Assembly (NCBI RefSeq): GCF_003385515.1
Contig: NZ_QNVT01000001.1
Coordinates: forward strand, 1-64,000
DNA from: Chryseobacterium pennae
Lineage (GTDB): Bacteria; Bacteroidota; Bacteroidia; Flavobacteriales; Weeksellaceae
DNA length: 64,000 nucleotides
Direction: 5' to 3'
Both the position numbers and the translations under genes were made by a program. Under the pieces are notes generated by a model, which was given only the letters and a program-made list of their open reading frames with translations, was not told where the DNA came from and did not search any database. Of this stretch, positions 44,618 to 53,609 are shown in pieces (within the stretch, counting starts at the first letter, position 1; the number at the start of each line of letters is the position of its first letter).

Positions 44618-46147
44618 ATGAAGAGTACTTTAAAAAAACTATTACCATTTGCAGTAGTAGGAGTTGTTTCCGGAGCTACTACCGTTGGAGCTATACAATA
44701 TTTCGGACATGGTTCCAACAATGGAGATCAATCATTTTTCACAACATCAGCCCCTACCGCAACCTTTGCAGGAATGAATACGGGTGCAGTAGGCGATGAC
44801 TTTGTAAAAGCAGCTAAAACAACTGTTCCGGCTGTAGTTACTATCAAAAATTATCAAAACAGAACAACAAACAGAGCTTCTGAGCAGGATCTGTTCGACT
44901 ATTTCTTCGGAGATCCGTTCGGAGGAAGAGGACAGCAAAGGCAAAAGCAGCAACAGGCACCGGACAATATGCCTTCAGGAATGGGTTCCGGAGTTATCAT
45001 CTCTCCAGATGGTTACATCATTTCAAATAACCACGTAGTGGCAGGTGCGAATAAACTGGAAGTTGTACTGAGCAATAAAAAATCATATATCGCTACTTTA
45101 GTGGGAACCGACCCCAACACAGATATTTCCCTATTAAAGATTGAAGAAAAAGGACTTCCTTATTTAAATTTTGCCAACTCAGACAATATTGATGTAGGAC
45201 AATGGGTACTTGCAGTAGGAAATCCACTGGGACTGAATTCTACGGTAACAGCAGGTATTGTTTCTGCCAAAGGAAGAGGAATCGGGATCTTAGGAAGCCA
45301 GGGAAAAGCAGCAAATCCAATTGAAAGCTTTATACAGACAGATGCTGCCATCAATCCGGGTAACTCTGGTGGTGCTTTGGTGAATACTAATGGTGAGCTG
45401 ATTGGTATTAACTCTGCCATCCAGTCTACAACAGGTTATTATCAGGGATATGGTTTTGCAGTTCCGGCTAACCTGGCAAGAAAAATCGTTGAGGATATCA
45501 AGAAATTCGGTATTGTACAAAGAGGTTTCTTAGGGGTTTCTTCATTAGACCTATCCAATGACCAACAAGTTGCAGCCTATAACAAACAGTTCAAAACCAA
45601 TTTAAAATCAGGTGCAGGAGTGTATGTAACAGGATTTGGGGATAACAGCGGTGCAGAAGATGCAGGGCTGAAAAAAGGAGATATCATTACGAAGATAGAC
45701 AGCTATGACATCACTGATTTTGCAGATCTTTCTATGTCAATCGGAAGCAAGCGTCCTGGTGATAAAGTTCAGGTAACCTATTCAAGAAACGGTAAAGAAT
45801 CTACAACAAACGTAATGTTGAGAGACCAGAAAGGAGGAACCTCTACCAGAACGAAAGCTGATCTTAGCGTAACGGAAAAAATCGGAGCCGAATTCGAGCC
45901 TCTTACAGAAAGATTCAAAACCGAATACGGACTGAACAGTGGTGTAGTAGCTAAAAGCGTATCTGAAGGAAGCGAAATGGCTAAGATTGGAATCGTAGAC
46001 AATTATATCATCATCGAGATTAATGGTAAGCCAGTGAATTCACAAAAAGATATCGAAAGTATCCTGAATAAATATCAGGGTAATGTACAGGTGAAGTTTG
46101 TAGATGACTACGGAAGAATTTACACTAAAGGATTTAAAATGCCTTAA
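44618..46147 (+). CDS. DegP/DegQ (HtrA) periplasmic serine protease
   Basis: The 509-residue protein has an N-terminal hydrophobic signal or anchor (LLPFAVVGVVSGATTVGAI). The trypsin-like domain has the full triad: His139 in ISNNHVVAG, Asp169 in NTDISLLKI and Ser250 in NPGNSGGALV. Two PDZ domains follow (about 290-380 and 410-500). It degrades or refolds damaged envelope proteins. The frame is open to 44540, but the signal sequence points to 44618. It is monocistronic, with a strong terminator behind it. Confidence 0.94.
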   Translation: MKSTLKKLLPFAVVGVVSGATTVGAIQYFGHGSNNGDQSFFTTSAPTATFAGMNTGAVGDDFVKAAKTTVPAVVTIKNYQNRTTNRASEQDLFDYFFGDPFGGRGQQRQKQQQAPDNMPSGMGSGVIISPDGYIISNNHVVAGANKLEVVLSNKKSYIATLVGTDPNTDISLLKIEEKGLPYLNFANSDNIDVGQWVLAVGNPLGLNSTVTAGIVSAKGRGIGILGSQGKAANPIESFIQTDAAINPGNSGGALVNTNGELIGINSAIQSTTGYYQGYGFAVPANLARKIVEDIKKFGIVQRGFLGVSSLDLSNDQQVAAYNKQFKTNLKSGAGVYVTGFGDNSGAEDAGLKKGDIITKIDSYDITDFADLSMSIGSKRPGDKVQVTYSRNGKESTTNVMLRDQKGGTSTRTKADLSVTEKIGAEFEPLTERFKTEYGLNSGVVAKSVSEGSEMAKIGIVDNYIIIEINGKPVNSQKDIESILNKYQGNVQVKFVDDYGRIYTKGFKMP

Positions 46148-46180
46148 TCAATAACAGAACAATAGTTATTTTCATATCAA

Positions 46181-46216
46181 AGAAAAACGCTGCAAAAATT
46201 TGCAGCGTTTTTTTAT
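46181..46216. terminator. Bidirectional terminator
   Basis: A perfect 10-bp stem (46185-46194 with 46201-46210) has A and T runs on its two sides, between convergent genes. Confidence 0.85.
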
Positions 46217-46217
46217 A

Positions 46218-46676
46218 TTATTTACTTGATTTATTCATTTTCTCAGCGATCCTTTTCTTCTTGTTCCGTTCATAGATCACTTCTACAATCTTACCGCCAA
46301 TCCAGGAAAACGGAAAAAACGTAAGGAAGATTGAAATCTTATAAAACGTAGGATGATAAGGAAATATGATCACGTCCAGCATGGCAATGAAAAGCATGAT
46401 AAAACCGATCAGAATAGCATAGGCCACTTTAGCGTATTTAACGATGATTGCCGTCGCTACTCCACCAATGGTGGTTCCCAGTCCGGAAACAAACAAAAGA
46501 AAGCCAAAAAAGGCCTTATCGTCTTTCATACTGAAAAGAAATCTTTGCCAGTGTTCAAACGGAGCAAAAGCCTCAAAAGTAACCCATTGCGGAAAAGCCC
46601 TTATACCAAGAGTAATAATAAGGCCAGCTATAGCAAGACCTACCAATACCGCAAATGTATTTCTAATAAAATTCAT
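46218..46676 (-). CDS. Small four-helix membrane protein, unknown function
   Basis: The 152-residue protein has four membrane helices (about 5-25, 55-78, 82-105 and 110-130) and a basic C-terminal tail (ERNKKKRIAEK). I recognise no family; similar proteins are listed as hypothetical in Flavobacteriia. Its ATG overlaps the stop of ridA by one base, so the two are co-transcribed and translation is likely coupled. Confidence 0.65.
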   Translation of the reverse strand: MNFIRNTFAVLVGLAIAGLIITLGIRAFPQWVTFEAFAPFEHWQRFLFSMKDDKAFFGFLLFVSGLGTTIGGVATAIIVKYAKVAYAILIGFIMLFIAMLDVIIFPYHPTFYKISIFLTFFPFSWIGGKIVEVIYERNKKKRIAEKMNKSSK

Positions 46677-47056
46677 TAATCCTGATGTGCAATCATAGAA
46701 ATTTCAATATCCACATTTTTAGGCAGACAGGAAACCTGTACAGTTTCACGCGCTGGATAACTGTCTGCATCCAAATACGATGCATAAATATCATTCATTA
46801 CCGCAAAATCATCCATACTCTTAAGGAAGATTGTTGCTTTTACAACATTTTTAAAAGTCATTCCAGCTTCTGTAAGAATTGCCTCAAGATTTTTCATTAC
46901 CTGGTGCGTTTCTTTTTCAATTCCTTCTACCAGTTTACCCGTTGCAGGATCTACAGGGATCTGTCCGGAGATGTATAAAACTCCGTTTGCCATATTAGCT
47001 TGTGAATAAGGACCGATAGCTGCAGGTGCATTAACTGTATTGATTATTTGTTTCAT
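46676..47056 (-). CDS. RidA-family enamine/imine deaminase
   Basis: The 126-residue protein matches RidA (YjgF/UK114), which hydrolyses reactive 2-aminoacrylate. It has the IGPYSQA segment, GVLYISGQIPVDPATG, the catalytic Arg in ARETVQVSCLP and the late acidic IEISMIAHQD. The start MKQIINTVNAP at 47056 is standard; the frame extends to 47077. It is followed by the overlapping small membrane protein. Confidence 0.95.
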   Translation of the reverse strand: MKQIINTVNAPAAIGPYSQANMANGVLYISGQIPVDPATGKLVEGIEKETHQVMKNLEAILTEAGMTFKNVVKATIFLKSMDDFAVMNDIYASYLDADSYPARETVQVSCLPKNVDIEISMIAHQD

Positions 47057-47185
47057 ATACGGATATTTATTTTTCATGAATCATCTTTCATTGCCAACCA
47101 TTAAGTTAAACAATTTCATGATCATTTCGTTAGATTTATTTTGGTTGCAAATATAAAATTTATATTGTCAAATGCCAATCTGATA

Positions 47186-49777
47186 TTAGAAAGGTGAATT
47201 TGGCTGCGTAAAACTTCTGTCTTTATACTTCAATGCATCACTTAAGATATTGGCTTTGATCCCGATAAAGAAGTCATACACTTTATATTGTCCGAATGGT
47301 ACCCAGTTAAAATTGATTGTAAAACTTCGCTGATCTCTTGAAAAACCAATCCTGGTATAGGCCAGTTCTTTAGTCACTAAGTCATAATGTGTACTTCCGG
47401 TAATATTCCAGTAAGGCGTAAGCTTTACACTTCCATCAAGCCCTAGAGAGGCAATTTTATTTCCCAATCTGTTGAGCCCTTTTGAGTAAGCATAGTTAGC
47501 ATTAATATTCAAAGTCCATGCCTGATCGAATCGCGCATAATTGTCGTCATCAAAATAATAGTTTTCATTTCGGACTTCCCCTTTTGAACTATACTTTTTG
47601 GCATAATCTGTTTTTTCTCCAAAGATCTCGCTGCTTAAAGGATAAGATACCTGGATATTGAATCCCTGTACACTGAACCCTCCAAACTGCTCCGTTCTTA
47701 TTCCCGTATCCTGTCCCGGAAGGAATTCAATTTTATACGGATCAAGAGAAAGACTTGTGTTCACAGTAAGCTTATTATTAAAGAAAGAAGACTGCCCGTT
47801 GATACTGAAGATAGACCAAGGGTGGTCTTTAGCAGCAAAGTTATAGCTTCCTGTAAGATTTAAAGATTCAAAAATCTTAATTTTCTTTACTCCGGTAGAA
47901 TCGCTTTTAGACTTCACTTTCATCTCAATATTATTCCCCAAACTAAATCCTAATGCTCCAACAACTCCACTGGAAGGACTTCCTATAATTCCTTTTTCAA
48001 AAATAGAGTAAGGGGTAATGGCTCCCACCGCATTGTAATAATTCTTATAATATCCAAAACCAGGACTTGAAAAATCAGGAGAATAAGTAAAGCTCATACT
48101 TGGAGTCATCATGTGTCTTACCGCTTCCACAACAGATCCTTTTTTAAACTTCATCATACCGTATAAAGTAGTCTGAAGGCTGGCGCTGGTAGAAAACGTA
48201 GAGTATCCTCCTAGTTTTTTGTTCATTTCATCTACAGTCACATTCTTTACAGGATCATAAAATCTGTTCAATGTTTTTGTAGTTAAAGCGTTGTCAATAG
48301 TAGCACTTAAGCTGAATGTAAAATATTTAGCCAGCGTTGTATTGGTTGCCAGTGCGATATTATTCTTTAGACCCGTCTGCATTTTATCCCACATTTCTTT
48401 TTTGAACAGCTCATTTTCCTGAGTGTTAACAAAATTGGTAAGGTTAAAACCTGTATTTACTGTAATATTTTCAAGAAGTCCCTGTCTCACCCCACTTTTC
48501 GATTTGAACAGATAAAACTGATTTACAGCTACATTCATCTGCGGAAGACGAAGATCAGCCAATCCTGTTGCAAAGTTCTGTGAATAAGAAGCCGTTCCTG
48601 TAATGGTTACCGGAAGTTTCAAAAATCTTTTGGTAAGTGTTACCGTTGAATTCTGCTGGGTATTCAATACATTCTGGTTGAAAATATAATTATTGTTAAG
48701 TGGGTTATTATAAAACTTCGTACTTACAATATCCACAGAGGCGCTGAATGTAAGAAAAGGATTCGCTTTTGAATCCTGGGAATGCGTCCAGCTGATACGA
48801 TAAGTACTGTTTTTTGTATAATCATCCAGTCCTTTGATTCCTCTTATCATAGTTCCTACATCAGCATTAAAGCTTCCGGAGTAACGGTATTTTTTCTGAT
48901 AATTCATCTGTGGCCGGAGGTTCCAGCTTCCTTTGGTATAAATATCTGCGAGTACTTTAAGATCAAAATGTTCTCCGATCGGCTGATAATACCCAATTCC
49001 GTTCAGGAAAAACCCTACATCTTCCCGCTCCCCGAAACTTGGGATCAAGATACCTGCTGCTCGTTTCGCTGAAAAAGGAAGGATCGCAAAAGGCATAATA
49101 AGTGGCGTAGGAACCTGTTCTATATACATCTGAATAGGTCCTGTAACGATTTGAGACTTTTCTTTTGATTTTATAAGTTTGATATTGGAAGCTCTCATAA
49201 AGTAATCTGCTACCGTATCTTTTTTCTTTACAAAATATTCATCGGTTGTGTAATCCGCTTTTCTCATGGCGTACACCGAATCATTGTATTTTTTAGTTTT
49301 CTGAGCTATAATTACCCCTTCACTTTCTTCTGTTCTGGCATTGAAAGCAATAGCCTGTCTGGTTTTTGTATTATAGCTGAATTCGTTGGTTTCGTATTTT
49401 TTACCAGCCTGCGTAGTGATTACAGGTTCTATAATCTTTCCTAAAGAATCCTGTTTTCCTCTCGCATAGATCAGGTTTTTGTTATCATCAATGGAAATAT
49501 AATCTGCATCAATCTGCATATCCTGATACTTTACCTGGGCATTCTTATTGAGGAATGTCATTTTCTTAGGGATATCTCTTCGCTGATCATCGGCTTTTGT
49601 ATGAAGTACATCATCTAAAGATTCTTTTTTTGCGATTATGGTATCCTTTTTGGAATTGGAAATAGTATCATTAACCACATTTTTAGGCAATTTTTCAGGT
49701 TTTTTCTGTGCTAAAAAATTGTTAAAAATTAGGATAATTAAAATTTGTAATATATTTTTGAGGACGGTTTTGGCCAA
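47186..49777 (-). CDS. LPS-assembly outer-membrane protein LptD
   Basis: The 863-residue protein has a signal peptide, then an OstA-like jelly-roll part (about 70-210; VKYQDMQIDADYISID then KNLIYARGKQDS) and a large beta barrel to the end. PFAILPFSAKRAAGILIPSFGERE at about 240-260 is the typical LptD transition segment. LptD inserts lipopolysaccharide into the outer membrane with LptE. The Bacteroidetes form is longer than the E. coli one and lacks its cysteines at the same places. It is divergent from the amidase gene, 53 bases away. Confidence 0.9.
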   Translation of the reverse strand: MAKTVLKNILQILIILIFNNFLAQKKPEKLPKNVVNDTISNSKKDTIIAKKESLDDVLHTKADDQRRDIPKKMTFLNKNAQVKYQDMQIDADYISIDDNKNLIYARGKQDSLGKIIEPVITTQAGKKYETNEFSYNTKTRQAIAFNARTEESEGVIIAQKTKKYNDSVYAMRKADYTTDEYFVKKKDTVADYFMRASNIKLIKSKEKSQIVTGPIQMYIEQVPTPLIMPFAILPFSAKRAAGILIPSFGEREDVGFFLNGIGYYQPIGEHFDLKVLADIYTKGSWNLRPQMNYQKKYRYSGSFNADVGTMIRGIKGLDDYTKNSTYRISWTHSQDSKANPFLTFSASVDIVSTKFYNNPLNNNYIFNQNVLNTQQNSTVTLTKRFLKLPVTITGTASYSQNFATGLADLRLPQMNVAVNQFYLFKSKSGVRQGLLENITVNTGFNLTNFVNTQENELFKKEMWDKMQTGLKNNIALATNTTLAKYFTFSLSATIDNALTTKTLNRFYDPVKNVTVDEMNKKLGGYSTFSTSASLQTTLYGMMKFKKGSVVEAVRHMMTPSMSFTYSPDFSSPGFGYYKNYYNAVGAITPYSIFEKGIIGSPSSGVVGALGFSLGNNIEMKVKSKSDSTGVKKIKIFESLNLTGSYNFAAKDHPWSIFSINGQSSFFNNKLTVNTSLSLDPYKIEFLPGQDTGIRTEQFGGFSVQGFNIQVSYPLSSEIFGEKTDYAKKYSSKGEVRNENYYFDDDNYARFDQAWTLNINANYAYSKGLNRLGNKIASLGLDGSVKLTPYWNITGSTHYDLVTKELAYTRIGFSRDQRSFTINFNWVPFGQYKVYDFFIGIKANILSDALKYKDRSFTQPNSPF

Positions 49778-49830
49778 TTTTATTCTATATAATTAAGGCC
49801 CAAAATTAATATAATTTTTATAACTGTAAG

Positions 49831-51117
49831 ATGCACAAACAAAATTTTAGAATAATTTTATCATTTCTCCTTCTCCTAACCTGTAACTTTCTTTTCTCTC
49901 AAAAGAAGTTTACTATAGTTCTTGATGCGGGACACGGAGGAAGTGATCATGGAGCCAACAGGACCTATTCTGACATAGGAAGAATCGCAGAAAAAGACAT
50001 TACACTCGCCATTACTTTGAGGGTAGGTGCCATGCTTGAAAAAAACAGAGACTTCAAGGTAATCTATACCCGAAAGATTGACGAATACCCTTCTCTGTCT
50101 GACAGAACCAACCTTGCCAACCGAAGTAAAGCAGATCTTTTTGTATCAATTCACTGTAATTCTTCTGCAAGACCTACAGCTTATGGTACGGAAACTTATG
50201 TACAGGGACCCAACCAGAACAATGAAAACCTGGAGGTGGCTAAAAGAGAAAATGATGTAATCTTTCTGGATGAAAAAGATAAACAGATCTTCGGATCTTA
50301 TAATCCTGAGTCTCCGGAATCTTTAATTGCGTTAAAACTTCAGCAAAGCAAATATCTTGAATCCAGTCTTCTTTTAGGTGGATTGGTAGAGGATAACTTT
50401 GTAAATAAGGATAAGAGGTCTTCAAGAGGAGTTTTCCAGAAAAACCTTCACGTTCTCCGTATGAATGCCATGCCTTCTGTATTGATAGAAACAGGTTTCA
50501 TTAACCATCCGGAAGAAAGCCATTATATTGCATCCGAAAAAGGACAGGATGAAATCTCAGAAAGTATTTATAATGCTATCATCGATTACAAAAAGGCAGT
50601 TGACAGAAAATCCGGCGGGTCTTTCACCACCAAAAAGCAGGAACCTGAGAAACCGGCAGAAACTCCATTGAAGAATGATTTCAGAATATTACTGATGAGT
50701 TCTCCTACAAAATACAATGAGAATGATCCGGCTATGAAAGGACTAAGCTACATACTTACCCTCAAAGAAAACGGACAGTACAAATACTACTATGCAGTGA
50801 CCAACATGGCTTCTGTAAAAGATATCAATCTTAAAACAGCCAAAGATGCCGGATTCAGAAATGCATTTGCAGTAGGATTCATGCCTAACCAGCGAATCAG
50901 CATGGGCTATTATACGCTGGAAGTCTATACCGGTGAAAAACTCAATGGAAATTCATATATTCTCCAGAATCTTAAAGATGTAGAAAGAGAAAAAGACAGT
51001 GGTGTTTTCTATTACACCTATGGAAAAGTTTATACGTTGGAGGATGCTGTGAAATTACAGAAAGAAGTTGAAGCTAAAGGAATTAAGAATACGGTCATTC
51101 AGAAAGTCTATAAATAA
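49831..51117 (+). CDS. N-acetylmuramoyl-L-alanine amidase
   Basis: The 428-residue protein has a signal peptide and an Amidase_3 domain (about 28-255). The zinc ligands and catalytic Glu are present: VLDAGHGGSDHGA, EKDITLA, VSIHCNSS and SVLIETGFINHPEE. It cleaves the bond between N-acetylmuramic acid and L-alanine in peptidoglycan. The region after 280 has a SPOR-like pattern (residues 290-420), which may bind denuded glycan at the division site. It sits divergent to lptD and may share its regulation. Confidence 0.92.
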   Translation: MHKQNFRIILSFLLLLTCNFLFSQKKFTIVLDAGHGGSDHGANRTYSDIGRIAEKDITLAITLRVGAMLEKNRDFKVIYTRKIDEYPSLSDRTNLANRSKADLFVSIHCNSSARPTAYGTETYVQGPNQNNENLEVAKRENDVIFLDEKDKQIFGSYNPESPESLIALKLQQSKYLESSLLLGGLVEDNFVNKDKRSSRGVFQKNLHVLRMNAMPSVLIETGFINHPEESHYIASEKGQDEISESIYNAIIDYKKAVDRKSGGSFTTKKQEPEKPAETPLKNDFRILLMSSPTKYNENDPAMKGLSYILTLKENGQYKYYYAVTNMASVKDINLKTAKDAGFRNAFAVGFMPNQRISMGYYTLEVYTGEKLNGNSYILQNLKDVEREKDSGVFYYTYGKVYTLEDAVKLQKEVEAKGIKNTVIQKVYK

Positions 51118-51129
51118 TTGAAAAATAAT

Positions 51130-51160
51130 TTTGAAGTTTAAAAAGCTTTTTTTACTTTTG
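51130..51160 (+). promoter_or_regulatory. Promoter of the first tRNA-Glu gene
   Basis: TTTG (51130-51133) is followed 19 bases later by TACTTTTG (51153-51160), a full consensus match, 15 bases before the tRNA. Confidence 0.8.
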
Positions 51161-51175
51161 CAACCTCAAAATTCT

Positions 51176-51247
51176 GGCCTATTCGTCTAGTGGTCAGGAC
51201 TCAAGATTTTCATTCTTGCAACAGGGGTTCGATTCCCCTATAGGCTA
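51176..51247 (+). tRNA. tRNA-Glu (TTC)
   Basis: The 72-base gene folds as a cloverleaf. The acceptor stem GGCCTAT/ATAGGCT has a G-T pair at position 1. The anticodon stem CAAGA/TCTTG holds a 7-base loop with TTC, and the T arm is GGGGTTCGATTCCCC. It differs from the three later copies in the acceptor, D and anticodon stems. CCA is not encoded. Confidence 0.93.
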
Positions 51248-51253
51248 CAAAAG

Positions 51254-51290
51254 AGGAGAAATGATAATTATAATCATTTCTCCTTTTTTT
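51254..51290 (+). terminator. Rho-independent terminator
   Basis: A perfect 11-bp stem (51255-51265 with 51273-51283) and a 7-base loop are followed by a T run, right after the tRNA gene. Confidence 0.9.
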
Positions 51291-51708
51291 ATTCCAACAC
51301 CATTCATTATTAATCTAAAGTATTGTGACAGTTTCAAAAATGACAAACAGGTGAAAATTTTAGATCATTAAGAACAGTCTTATATTTTCTTCTCCGGATA
51401 AACATTCCAGTTTAGAAAAAGAATCTTATATCAACGTAATAAAAAAATAACCTGTCACAAGCCCTCTTAAAAAAGATCAATAAAATTGATTTTGCTTTTA
51501 ACTATTTTAAGAATTTAAGACAAAACAGTCATTTTGCTTTCACTAATTTTCCTCATTTTGCATTTTTATATCAGTCTTTAAAATAACAAGTAAGAATTCT
51601 TGAAAATATAGAACACTGATATACTGACCCTTATTATCATTCAGATAAAAATCTCACAACTTTTTTTCTAAAAAACGCCTCTATTTACGTTATATCTCAC
51701 AAAAGCAT
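51291..51708. other. Gap without a recognised gene
   Basis: This AT-rich stretch of about 420 bases has no convincing gene or RNA; short open frames lack coding features. The promoter and leader of the next gene follow it. Confidence 0.5.
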
Positions 51709-51716
51709 TATATTTG
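51709..51716 (+). promoter_or_regulatory. Bacteroidetes -7 element
   Basis: TATATTTG fits TAnnTTTG and would give a leader of about 110 bases before the gene at 51834. A -33 element is not clear. Confidence 0.45.
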
Positions 51717-51759
51717 CAAAAATTTTTTAATAAATTTAACCATAATTGGTAAGACAAAT

Positions 51760-51846
51760 ATGGTAACACTGATGAAAAATAGTATTGATAACCCACAGTC
51801 TGTAGGAGACTACAGATTATCAAATTTTATATCATGCCGGATTTAA
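51760..51846 (+). CDS. Possible 28-residue leader ORF
   Basis: An ATG opens MVTLMKNSIDNPQSVGDY and the frame stops at 51846, overlapping the start of the 106-residue gene (51834) by 13 bases. It contains a stable hairpin. It could couple translation to the next gene or be an accidental frame. There is no similarity that I know. Confidence 0.25.
   Translation: MVTLMKNSIDNPQSVGDYRLSNFISCRI
51797..51818 (+). promoter_or_regulatory. Leader hairpin with GAGA loop
   Basis: A stem of 9 pairs (51797-51805 with 51810-51818, one G-T) is closed by a GAGA tetraloop of the GNRA type. It lies 15 bases before the ATG at 51834 and is not followed by a T run, so it is more likely regulatory than a terminator. 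Confidence 0.45.
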
Positions 51847-52154
51847 AAATACAAGAAGCGAAATTGCTTTTTAAGAAAATCCACTCTAACCCAAAAAGTT
51901 ATGATTTACAAATCAATGAAGACGGGATTACAGGCAAAGATGATAAAATCAGTTTCAGACTTTACAGGACTGGAGAAAGGGTTGCTTTTGAAGTAACAAT
52001 AGACGGACTTACTTTCACCAATACCACTGGAGAATGGAACAATGGCTTGATCATGTTGGGAAATACGATCAAAAAAATTGAAAAAGAACAAGAAAATTTA
52101 AAAATAGAACAAGCAATAGATAAGCTTAGAAAATACCTTTCAGAAGAAAATTAA
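51834..52154 (+). CDS. Small soluble protein of unknown function
   Basis: The 106-residue protein has no signal peptide. A beta-rich core (SYDLQINEDGITGKDD, then RTGERVAFEVTIDGLTF) is followed by a helical, charged tail (IKKIEKEQENLKIEQAIDKL). I do not recognise the family. It lies in a long leader context between tRNA-Glu and rpsT and 66 bases before rpsT, which has its own promoter. Confidence 0.6.
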   Translation: MPDLKIQEAKLLFKKIHSNPKSYDLQINEDGITGKDDKISFRLYRTGERVAFEVTIDGLTFTNTTGEWNNGLIMLGNTIKKIEKEQENLKIEQAIDKLRKYLSEEN

Positions 52155-52170
52155 TTTTTTTAAAAATAAA

Positions 52171-52202
52171 TTTGGTAGTTTCAAAAAAAGTTTATAGTTT
52201 TG
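52171..52202 (+). promoter_or_regulatory. Promoter of rpsT
   Basis: TTTG (52171-52174) is followed 20 bases later by TAGTTTTG (52195-52202), 18 bases before the rpsT ATG at 52221. The in-frame ATG at 52200 lies inside the -7 element and so cannot be the start. Confidence 0.8.
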
Positions 52203-52220
52203 CACTCACATTTGAACGAT

Positions 52221-52475
52221 ATGGCAAATCATAAATCAGCACTAAAGAGAATCAGACAGAACGAAACTAGAAGACTTCGTAATAGATATTATCACAAGAC
52301 TGCTAGAACAGCATTGAAAGCCTTAAGAAATGAGGAAAACAAAGCGGCTGCAACAGAGCAACTGCCAAAAGTTATCGCTTTATTGGATAAATTAGCTAAG
52401 AAAAATATTATCCACAAAAACAAAGCGGCTAACTTGAAAAGCAAATTGACAAAGCACGTTAATAAATTAGCGTAA
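52221..52475 (+). CDS. rpsT: 30S ribosomal protein S20
   Basis: The 84-residue product begins [18 protein letters not shown], the S20 hallmark, and continues as three basic helices ending [14 protein letters not shown]. It binds 16S rRNA at the bottom of the 30S body. The frame is open to 52200, but the promoter and the family's start select 52221. A tRNA-Glu gene begins 11 bases after the stop, so readthrough into the tRNA cluster is likely. Confidence 0.97.
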   Translation: MANHKSALKRIRQNETRRLRNRYYHKTARTALKALRNEENKAAATEQLPKVIALLDKLAKKNIIHKNKAANLKSKLTKHVNKLA

Positions 52476-52486
52476 TAAGTATAGCT

Positions 52487-52558
52487 GGCCCGTTCGTCTA
52501 TCGGTTAGGACCTCAGATTTTCATTCTGGTAAGAGGGGTTCGATTCCCCTACGGGCTA
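52487..52558 (+). tRNA. tRNA-Glu (TTC)
   Basis: The 72-base cloverleaf has acceptor GGCCCGT/ACGGGCT (G-T at the first pair), anticodon TTC and T arm GGGGTTCGATTCCCC. It is identical to the next two copies. CCA is not encoded. Confidence 0.95.
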
Positions 52559-52636
52559 CTTAATTTTTAAAAACCACTTGGTTTATAGTGGTTTTTAAAA
52601 ACAAAGTGGAAAGCTAATACTTAAACAAATCTAACC

Positions 52637-52708
52637 GGCCCGTTCGTCTATCGGTTAGGACCTCAGATTTTCATTCTGGTAAGAGGGGTTCGATTCCCCT
52701 ACGGGCTA
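52637..52708 (+). tRNA. tRNA-Glu (TTC)
   Basis: Identical in sequence to the gene at 52487; a 78-base spacer with an A/T-rich middle lies between them. Anticodon TTC; CCA is not encoded. Confidence 0.95.
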
Positions 52709-52774
52709 CAAACTAAGAGTTGACACTTATAAAAACAAAAAGCTAACACATTATTTCGGTAATGGAAGATAGAG

Positions 52775-52846
52775 GGCCCGTTCGTCTATCGGTTAGGACC
52801 TCAGATTTTCATTCTGGTAAGAGGGGTTCGATTCCCCTACGGGCTA
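52775..52846 (+). tRNA. tRNA-Glu (TTC)
   Basis: The third identical copy. It is followed by CCA in the DNA, but those bases are also part of the terminator stem region, so this may be chance. Confidence 0.95.
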
Positions 52847-52848
52847 CC

Positions 52849-52878
52849 AAAGGACTTTTTTAGGAAAGTCCTTTTTTT
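52849..52878 (+). terminator. Terminator of the rpsT-tRNA transcript
   Basis: A 10-bp stem (52849-52858 with 52865-52874) is followed by T bases, directly after the last tRNA-Glu. Confidence 0.85.
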
Positions 52879-53571
52879 CGTTTCTATACTACTTCACTAT
52901 ATTTATCTACAAACAAAATCTTATAGGGAGGCCTAAAGTAAGTTCATCAATATCTTCAGGATAGATTGGAGAACAAAAGCTTAGTAACCGAAAGAAAAAA
53001 TTATCTTTTACGGTAAAGCTTTTCACGGATCAGGTGCAAAAATTGGAGGCTAAGCAAAAGTTTTAGTGAATCTGAAGTGAAAAAATGACGTAAGATCAAG
53101 CGCAAAACTTGGAGATTAGCACAAATTTATACTTTTTGTTGAAGAAACAGATTATTTATAATCACAAAAAAAGATGATCCAAATGTTTTATTTCAGAGAG
53201 GGAGGAAGTGCAATTTTGTCACTAAAGAAGTTTCGTAGGATATACATTCGCTTAGAAAGAATTAATTCTATTCTTTACCTTCTTAAGAATACGAGATAAG
53301 GCGCTAAACTTCACGTCAAATTAAATTCCATAAATACAACAGCATTATCCCCCCGGTTTTTGAAACTGATTCAGGAATTATACCCGCTACCCTTCTGGCA
53401 AAAATCTTACTTTAATCTGTAAATAATATAAAATCCGTTAAATAAAAACACCTGTCTTTATACTGTATATAAAATTGGCAATATAAATATGTTTATTTTG
53501 GACAATATTAAATTTCATTAAAAAAATCACCAAAAATGGAAATATAATTTTTAGCTTCTTCTTTAATTTCT
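52879..53571. other. Long gap with degenerate direct repeats
   Basis: This stretch of about 690 bases has no recognised gene. Two imperfect direct repeats of about 39 bases start at 53028 and 53094 (GATCAGGTGCAAAAATTGGA and GATCAAGCGCAAAACTTGGA). It looks like decayed sequence at the edge of an accessory region. The promoter of the next gene is at its right end. Confidence 0.5.
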
Positions 53572-53579
53572 TAAATTTG
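53572..53579 (+). promoter_or_regulatory. Bacteroidetes -7 element
   Basis: TAAATTTG lies 30 bases before the ATG at 53610 and overlaps the TTG at 53577, which therefore cannot be the start. Confidence 0.5.
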
Positions 53580-53609
53580 ACTAAAACTATTCATCCAAAA
53601 ATCAATAAC

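Noticed and set aside
46353..46698. Two overlapping plus-strand frames opposite the small membrane protein
   Set aside because: They are shadows of a coupled gene pair and contain no motif.
52879..53571. A CRISPR-like array suggested by direct repeats
   Set aside because: There are only two imperfect copies with one 27-base spacer and no cas genes.
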